From Latrodectus hesperus (Eukaryota; Arthropoda; Arachnida; Araneae; Theridiidae): DNA of 64,000 nucleotides. The stretch is from assembly GCA_037975125.1 (NCBI GenBank), contig CM075851.1, positions 72,519,487 through 72,583,486 on the forward strand. The letters are read 5' to 3'. The notes beneath the pieces are model-generated. The model did not search any database. It worked only from the letters and a program-made list of their open reading frames with translations, and was not told the DNA's origin. Within the stretch, counting starts at the first letter, position 1, and each line of letters starts with the position of its first letter. The translations under genes and the position numbers were made by a program. Below, piece by piece: positions 56,811 through 64,000 of this stretch.

Positions 56811-57014
56811 CGTGTTGAGAATTGGAAAATTTCATTCATTATGCGATTCTTGCGGTGAAATTAAGGCTGGTTTTAGAGCTACGAAGTTTCACCTTATTTT
56901 CTGTTATATCCACATGTTGAGAATTGGGAAAATTCCCTTTTTTGATTTCGCTCTTGGCGGGCAAAATAAGGCGGGGTTACAGCTACGAAGTTTCACTTTG
57001 TTTTATATTTCCAC
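56811..57014. repeat. 102-bp tandem duplication upstream of the cathepsin gene
   Basis: Two diverged units start CGTGTTGAGAATTGG (56811) and CATGTTGAGAATTGG (56913), and each contains AGCTACGAAGTTTCAC near its end. Unit 2 ends about 110 bases before the first candidate initiator, so the repeat sits where proximal promoter elements would be. Function is inference. Confidence 0.85.
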
Positions 57015-57123
57015 CAATAAAAAACCGATATTCTCTATTAATTGATAATGTAAACCCAGTCATACTTTATGTAGCCTCACAAGTGAAAACATCATTCAAT
57101 ATTATTTCGTGATTTCATCGGTA

Positions 57124-57128
57124 TCAGT
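57124..57128 (+). promoter_or_regulatory. Candidate arthropod initiator (TCAGT) of the cathepsin gene
   Basis: TCAGT, the classic arthropod Inr core, lies 16 bases before the ATG, which would give a very short leader. An AT-rich CAATATTATTT lies about 30 bases upstream, a possible weak TATA. No transcript evidence. Confidence 0.35.
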
Positions 57129-57143
57129 CTCTGAATATTAGAT

Positions 57144-57251
57144 ATGATTTTATTGAAAGTATTTATTTTTCTACTTTTAATAAACTTTCATTTATCTGCA
57201 TTAGATTCTCTAATTGATGCTAGGTATGATTATTTGTGGAAAGCTTATAGA
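57144..57251 (+). CDS. Cathepsin exon 1 (signal peptide)
   Basis: Thirty-six codons from MILLKVFIFLLL to YLWKAYR, donor TATAGA|GTAAGT. WKAY is the usual start of the I29 propeptide helix. Confidence 0.9.
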
Positions 57252-60200
57252 GTAAGTTTATATACAATTATAAAAATATTATATTTCATAATATACATTA
57301 TAAATATTTTGAATTCCAACATTTTTTCTGGCTGCATTCAATTTTATCCTTATAGTTTGGATTTTTAATTTTAAAAATATTTATACAAGTTACATTTTTT
57401 GCCTTAAATATTGTTGATCGCACTTTATTTTAATATAATCATTCAATAAAATTTCATCAAATTTTAATATAATCAATGTAAATAAATAACAATAAAATTA
57501 ATTTATTCGTTTAATAAATTTCATATTGTCATAAATAAAAATTTCGCATTTTTATTTATCATAAAAAATTTTTTCCAAACCTAGCAAGAATTTACATCTT
57601 ACGTGGAAATAAATTTATTCCTACCGTTTAAAAATAATGATTAAAAAAATGCTCTCTATTGAATAATAATATTTTTTACCTGCATTTTTCTTAAAACGAG
57701 ATTAAAAACTTTTAAAGGAGGTATAAGTATGATATTCAAACTTTTTTTGAGAAGGTGAAACATAGCTGGGTCGATGTAAATCCTGTTAAAGATAACGAAA
57801 CGAAATTGACTATAGTTATTGAAAATATGAGACAATTCACAATTAAGTAATGATTGAGCGATTTTATTCAAACCATATGAAAAAATAGAACACTCCAGAA
57901 TAATTTATAATTTAAATATTGATTTAAATGAAATGTATCTTTTAAAGAATGTGTCATTTCATAAAAAAATATTAAAATTTCATAGCTACAGCTGTGTGTG
58001 TAAAGATGAAGATGTCCTGTATTAATTGAAGTTAAAAATATTTATGCGAAATTTTATTTTTGTTTTTATCATACATTGCGGAAAATTTCAGAAATATATG
58101 GTAAAATAATATTTTGTGTCCTGTTTACAATTGATACTGATACAATAAAAAAATGAAAGTACTAGGTGTATCAAAAACAAATAGTAAACATTTGTTTGAA
58201 AAATAATTTGAATCTTTTACTAAACTACTTCATTCCACTGGTAAGAAATAGTATAATATATTAGAAAATATATATTTACTGTCTAATGTTTGAAAACGTC
58301 ATAAATATGTTAACTTATTTAACATTCCTGAATACTTTCTTCAATAAATTCTCATTAAATTAAATGTGTGTTATATTTGTGATTGAAATAATACATCAGT
58401 TTGTGTTTTATTTGAAAAAAGAGACTGAGAGAAATATTTATCTGTTACTTCTATGATGTTATAATAACTGATTCATAATGGCTATCTGGTAAATGTTAAG
58501 TTCTGATTTGTAAAGTTAGTAGCAAGTACACATGGTCTTTGAAAATTTGCTTATGTATTGTAAATGGAGCTCACATAATTTTATTCTTAAGGATTTATTT
58601 ATAAGGGAAAAACTTTTCTTTGAAACCATGTTTAAATAATGAACAAAACTGAATGTCTCATTTTTAAAAACTGAATATCTGAACTAGCAGCTGAAGGGTT
58701 TACATTTTAGGTTTTGTTTAACAGCTTGCAGATTCAATTGCCATTTCAAGTATGATTATTTATAATGAATTAAAATCTATTTTAAACTGTTCTTCCCCAT
58801 CACTATGTACCAAAAAAAAGCTATTGAATTACAAACAAACCAAATTATTGTTAAATAATATATGTTCATTTCAGTCTTTGATACACACACATTACTGTTA
58901 TATTAGTGTATGTATATATATATATATCACAGTGATTTATTCTTACTTATATATTATTCAGTTAACATCTGTTATTTTAATCAAACCTTTTTTGAAGATA
59001 TTATATTACTTTAGGACAAGAATTTGGGATGACTATTTAGTTTAACTCTTTCATATTATATATATATAATGGACACACATTATAAGGTCCTGATTTTTTG
59101 TGTAAATTTTACAAATGAGATTCTGAATTTATTCATAAATTAATTTTTATCATTTGATATTTTAGTTTTTTATAATTATTTTTGAATTATAATTGATGTT
59201 ACATCTATGAACACACACACAGAATAATTTTATTGTTCCTGATAATAAATTTTATAAGATAGCATGATTATTCTATATTTCTGTTATTAAATTATAAATC
59301 AGAATGATTTATTTATTATTGTAAGTCATATTTTTGTAATTTTAGATTAAGTATGCAAAATTATACCAGCCAGAAGAAGAAAGTTTTAGGAGATATATTT
59401 GGGAACAAAATGCTAAAAAAATTGCAAAACATAATTTAGAAGCTGATCTTGGACTGAAATCTTACAAACTAGAATTAAATAAATTTTCTGACAAGGTATA
59501 ACTTACTAAGTAATTTTGATTCATTGATATATAACTGAAATATGTTTTCTAACATTTTTTGATGTAGCAATAATGAACTGTTTAAAAAGTAACATCTGTA
59601 ATATCTAAGAACAAGTATATATTTCAATTACTTACAATAGCAAACACCATACTGTAATAAATTATAAGACTAAAAAAAATTTTAAAGTGACATTCATATT
59701 TTTAGTTATTATTTTTCCCTTAAAATTTCAAAAATTGTGCATAATAATTCTATCAACAAAATCAAAAAAGATTTTTGGTTAATATTTATCTCTTTAAATC
59801 TTTCAAATATCATTAGTTCTCAATCTTACTGAGAGTTTTTATGCCATGAAGATATACATATTTATTTTATTAAGCATGTTTTATTTTTTTCTTTCATTTC
59901 TGGATTTACTAAATTTTTGTAGTAAAATTATATTAAGAAATGTTTTGCGTAGAACTATAAATTTTACATTTTACGTGTTTTGGAAATAATTTAAAAATTT
60001 TTAATATTATTTAAAAGTTATCTTTGTGACACTCATTTTTAAAGGGATTGGAAATGAAATATAGAAGTATTTTTAAAAAGTTCATGTGATTTTAATATAA
60101 TTTTTCAGGTTTAATATTTACTTTAAAAATACATCTACAACATTTTCATCTAGTTCAGTATCTTAAAACTCTTTTTCGTTTTCATTTTTTATATTCTCAA

Positions 60201-62225
60201 CAATTGCCTTACATGATATTTTTACCACACATTTCACATGGGAGTCTATATCAAAATATTCTCTAGATTTCATGCAGCAAAGGGGTTTCTTGTTGAAGTT
60301 TATTAATGAATGGCTAGTGTTCACTCAAGTAATCAGGTAAATTATTTTTACTTTCTTCAGTTACTGTGGGTTCATTAGTGGACCAATCTTGTAGAAATAT
60401 TGTCGAAATTGTCTTTCCTTCAATATCATTCTATTCATTGACAATTGCATTGCTTTAAGAAGGTCAACTTCATAAGGCTGCTCCAAGTAAGTCTATGATC
60501 ACTCTTTCCAAAAGTTCCCTATGATATTAGCTTTTGAATCTGTTGATTATGTTTTGATCTATAGGGTGTAGGATAAGCCACTTTAGCCAAGAGGAACTCC
60601 ATGCAGATCAATTCAAGATCTGAGACTTCAATATAAGCAATTATCTACAGTTAGAACTTAATGATTTTCCAATAAAAAGCATCAATCTAAATCTCTCATT
60701 AAAATTTTCATAAATACTTCCAGTCTTTCAAGTTTTAATTTTAATATGATATGCATCTGGTAGTTTTTGAACATTTTTGTGATATCTAGGCATTAAATAT
60801 TTTATTATGAAAAGCAAAGTCAGTGTTTCTGTTCCATTCATGCTGACTGTGAGCAACACTTTTAAGTCTTTGTTTTTCTTTTTAACCTCATTACATTTAT
60901 GGCCTTTAAAGAGAAGTGTTTTTTTGGGTCAGATCTTAAAAAACAAATGTGTTTCATCTGCATTAAAAACATTTTGTGTCTTATTCAGAAAGTAGTAATA
61001 TCAATACTCCTTCTTAACATCGAATTCCAAACTTTTATTCACAATTCCACTTTTAACTAAAGCTCAACATCTGGTTTTAAGGTTTTGGAGCTATATATAT
61101 CTCCTGCTTTAAAAACTTTTATATTCATAACAAAGCAGCTGGATAAATTCTAACATTATAATCAACAGGAATATTCATCCCTCTCATTTTTCTCAACCAA
61201 GTAAGCTAATCCAGTTTAAAATACAATATTTTGAAAAGGAGGCACTTTTACTGCTATTGTTTTCTTTTTCAATGATTTTTTTAATTTCTAAAATTGTTAG
61301 GGAAGTTAGGCTTTGGATACCTTTTGGTAATTTTTGTTTTGTTATACATTTTTCTGTCTACCTCGTTTAGATTTTTTTTACTGCAACTAATAAAAACATA
61401 TTTGTTTTTCAATTACAAACAAATCCTCAATGGAATTGGTTCAGTCTCCCTCTTGACAAATGAAACTTCATAAAATGAATCGTTTAAATGAAATTTAATC
61501 TAATTACAGAAAAATGTTTAAAATTAAGATTTTTTTCTCCCCATTCTATATTCTTACATACAGAGTTTTTCTATATTCTTACATCTCATAGGAGCCTAAT
61601 TTGGGATATTTAACTCTTTTTTCATCAAATGTCTGGAATGCTTACATGAGTTGATTTGTAGTTCAAGAATAAATCAAATTCTCAGGTGTTAAAAAGAAAT
61701 CAAACAAAACAAAAATATCAGATCATAAAAAATAAAAACTATTTGTCAAAAATAATAATAATAAATAAAGTTTAAAAAATATCCCAAGTTTTAGTTTCTA
61801 ATTGGAAGTTGTGTGTATGGTTTTTTGGGTAGAGACAAGCCACTACTTAGTTAAAACATGAGTATTTGTAAATTTGGTGTTTATAAAAATGAGCATCTAT
61901 TGTTTATATGTGTAAAGTTTGCTATATTGTCAATAATTAGAAAATTTACCCTTCTTAATTATTATTTTTAATATGAAGTTTTTATGATGTGAAATGAAAT
62001 GAGAATTCATGTTTCATACCTTAAGTTCAATTGAAAGTTTATAAAAATGCATTCATTTTCTAGACAGACAAAGAATTATACAATTTACGAAAATGCATTA
62101 ATTACAATAGTTTGAAGAGAATTAATGTTAGTGAAAAAGTTTTTAATAGTGAGAAAATGGGTTCCATTTTGCCTCCATCTGTTGACTGGAGAAAGAAAGG
62201 CTTTGTTACAGAAGTTAAAGATCAA
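57144..62225 (+). CDS. Cathepsin L-like cysteine protease, 5' part (three exons, 140 aa; runs off the window)
   Basis: Papain-family (C1A) zymogen, secreted or lysosomal; in arachnids such enzymes digest prey, though that role here is inference. Exons 57144-57251, 59346-59495 and 62064-62225 are all phase 0. Residues 1-19 are a signal peptide (LLKVFIFLLLINFHLSA). The I29 inhibitor propeptide follows, with an ERWNIN-type motif E47, R51, W55, N58, I62, N66 and an ELNKFSD version of GxNxFxD in which Gly is replaced by Glu. The mature start is LPPSVDWRKKGFVTEVKDQ at 122-140, Q140 being the oxyanion-hole glutamine. The catalytic Cys (CGSCWAF region) is not found in the 1.8 kb to the window end and must be in exon 4 beyond it. 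Intron 2 holds a Tigger relic and intron 3 a SINE relic. The frame is intact. Confidence 0.93.
59346..59495 (+). CDS. Cathepsin exon 2 (I29 propeptide core)
   Basis: Fifty codons, acceptor GTAATTTTAG, donor GACAAG|GTATAA. Contains EEESFRRYIWEQNAKKIAKH and KLELNKFSD. Confidence 0.92.
60240..61320 (-). pseudogene. pogo/Tigger-like transposase relic in cathepsin intron 2
   Basis: On -, 61005-60795 reads VFNADETHLFF, PKKTLLFKGHKC, KDLKVLLTVSMNGTETL, the DDE region around the first catalytic Asp of CENP-B/Tigger transposases (normally NADETGLF). More decayed pieces follow (MEFLLAK, like LEFLPPN) and precede it (GMNIPVDYN). Stops are frequent and inverted ends were not found, so limits are approximate. 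Confidence 0.75.
62064..62225 (+). CDS. Cathepsin exon 3 (propeptide end and mature N terminus)
   Basis: Fifty-four codons, acceptor CATTTTCTAG, donor GATCAA|GTAAGT. The likely maturation cut falls before LPPSVDW. Confidence 0.92.
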
Positions 62226-63080
62226 GTAAGTTTAAAATCAAATTTTATTGTTTATAGAATTTTTTAACTATATTACTAAAAATTATATTGTGGTAACTTC
62301 CCACTCAATTGTTAAGCTTAAAATATCTTCCTTTTTTATATTTATTCACATTTTTTTAAATAAAAATTTGAAATTAAGTACATTTGGACTATTTTCTTCA
62401 TGTTTATTTTTTAATCATATAAAATTGATAACTTGTATCATGTAAAAAGTTAATAATATGCAATGTTCACTTTTTTTTTTTTTTTTTTTTTAAATTTGAT
62501 TTATGTACTTTACTGTTAAGCCAATTCTCCATTATATCTGAATTTCATGAATTTTAAAAATATCATTTTGATAAATCAAGAAATTTTTGGGGAAAAATGT
62601 TTCAGTTATCCAAAATTTATAATGGAAGATTATGCATCACAAAATGTATTGAATGTTATAACTAATGTGTCATTTTTTTGTTGTGTAAGATGCAAGAAAA
62701 TGCCATGCATTAAATAATTTTTAAGTGTGAGAAGTTTAAGACTGAATCACTTGAAGAATCAATATGCAAAATTTGTAATAACTAACTTTTAAGATCTGGC
62801 CATTTTCAGCCAAAAAATATCTTGTTTAACCACTTTACCTGACTTAAAAATCTGAATTCTTATGTCTGAATTTAAAAAAGTTATTCTCAATTACTGAGCC
62901 AGTTTTATAACTTAAAATTATATTGAAATTAGAGAATGCTCAAAATTTAATTTCTTTCTTTAAAACTATTAATAATCAGGAAAGTTATAAATAAAAAATT
63001 GTAAACCATCACTAAAGTTTCTTTCAAAAACTTATTAAAGCAATTATTAATTATGTGAAAAATGTATCTATTATTTCTTG
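62226..63080 (+). other. Cathepsin intron 3, first part
   Basis: AT-rich intron with a 21-base T run at 62471-62491. No CGSCWAF-coding exon seen on +. Confidence 0.6.
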
Positions 63081-63233
63081 GTTGAATGAAACTGTTATTG
63101 TGTCCTTTGGTTTGGCAGTTCATGAGTTCGAGAAACCCACCTTAAGCATGAATGTTTGTAGTGATATGGATTACACTTTAATGTGTCTATTATGTAGCTT
63201 TTGTGTACAAAAGGTAATTGTTGAGCAACAAAG
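63081..63233 (+). mobile_element. Decayed SINE family A relic in cathepsin intron 3
   Basis: GGTTTGGCAGTTCATGAGTTCGAGAAACCCACCTT-type order, then AAGCATGAATGTTTGTAGTG, TTACACTTTAA, TTTTGTGTACAAAAGG and TTGAGCAACAAAG follow family A throughout, but box B is mutated. An open frame across it (63055-63282) is incidental. Confidence 0.75.
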
Positions 63234-64000
63234 TTTTATTTTAGACAATACATTAAATTTTGAATTTCGTGACCATATTTAAAAAAATGCAATTTATTAC
63301 AAAATACCATCATATGTACATTTGTGATTAGATCAGTCATCACTTTAATAAAATAGATTGACAATGAGCACAATAGTGGAAACTACTTATATGTGAAAAT
63401 TATGATAATTTGAGAGAAAAGTGACATATATGAAGAACATGAAAATTATAAAAGCTAAAAATATGAAAAAGAATTTTTCACTGGGTAGACTTCTGAGAGA
63501 AATACTAAAGACAGCCTTACTGTTCTTCATTAACTAAATAAATATATAGCTTAAAATTAAATGCATTTGAATGAGTGTGCACTTTTAATTCTAATATTTT
63601 TAAATTATTTTGTTTTCAATTACCTTAAAAAATTAAATTTGTCTAGAAGTTCCTGGCATTTAGTTTAATTCATCATGCAATTTGAAATCTATATAATTCA
63701 ATGCAGTGCTGTAGTTTATTAAAGTTTAGTTTTTAAATGATAAACCCAATACTATTTTATTGTTTATTTAAATATCGCAGAAAATTACATTTCTGATATA
63801 TTTTCTTAATAATTTTTTAAGTATAATAAATAATAATTAAAAATAGTATCTTAATTACAAAAATATTTTACTTCATTGATATAAAAATGCACAGGGCTTT
63901 TTTTAATTTAATATCTATTTCTCTTTATTTTTTATTAATTAAAGATCAGAGAATTTGATCATTGTTAATATAAAATTTAAAAAATTAAAAAGTATTTTTA
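63234..64000 (+). other. Cathepsin intron 3, remainder to window end
   Basis: AT-rich; no exon or repeat recognised. Confidence 0.55.

Noticed and set aside
62226..64000. Search for the cathepsin catalytic-Cys exon
   Set aside because: No stretch on + encodes a CGSCWAF-like motif after a suitable acceptor, so the exon is taken to lie beyond the window.

Overview
This window is AT-rich arthropod nuclear DNA, most likely from a spider or another chelicerate. The grounds are genes split by introns of 2 to 4 kb with GT/AG junctions, AATAAA signals, several tRNA-derived SINE families, and a dense layer of decayed animal transposons. There is no operon, CRISPR array or other prokaryotic feature. 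The species assignment is inference from style, not from a diagnostic sequence.

Four protein genes are supported. (1) At the left edge on + is the last exon (561-990) of a class I SAM-dependent small-molecule methyltransferase of the NNMT/PNMT/TEMT family. (2) A complete paralogue lies on - in three exons (16324-16171, 12462-12255, 9396-8964). It encodes 264 residues, the same length as vertebrate NNMT, and the two genes face each other tail to tail across about 8 kb. (3) A complete O6-alkylguanine-DNA alkyltransferase (MGMT) lies on + in three exons (22086-22222, 25703-25827, 27880-28130), 170 residues, with the PCHRV active site. (4) The 5' part of a cathepsin L-like cysteine protease lies on + at the right edge (exons 57144-57251, 59346-59495, 62064-62225). 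It has a signal peptide, an I29 propeptide with an ERWNIN-type motif and the start of the mature enzyme, and stops just before the catalytic-Cys exon, which must lie beyond the window. All exon joins were read by hand and keep frame.

The rest is intergenic and intronic DNA shaped by mobile elements. From 33.5 to 37.6 kb is a 4-kb hAT transposon (BED finger plus hAT transposase, broken by frameshifts) with an 8-bp target duplication. It is split by a later PIF/Harbinger element that carries a MADF/Myb-like gene. A deleted derivative of the same hAT family (596 bp) sits in an intron of the methyltransferase gene. A TTF/DUF4371-type hAT relic occupies about 40.0-41.7 kb on -. A Ty3/Gypsy relic occupies about 42.3-46.8 kb on -, with gag, zinc-knuckle, RT, RNase H, integrase and GPY/F fragments in order. 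A second Harbinger-like relic near 48-49 kb is cut by a SINE. A pogo/Tigger relic lies in cathepsin intron 2. A 510-bp MITE with good terminal inverted repeats and an 8-bp target duplication lies in MGMT intron 1. SINEs occur as at least three families; three copies of family A keep clear target-site duplications of 14 to 15 bp.

I found no evidence for a new multi-gene system. The observations most worth checking are the paralogous methyltransferase pair with an altered substrate pocket, the nested hAT/Harbinger insertion, the MITE in MGMT, and a 102-bp tandem duplication directly upstream of the cathepsin gene.
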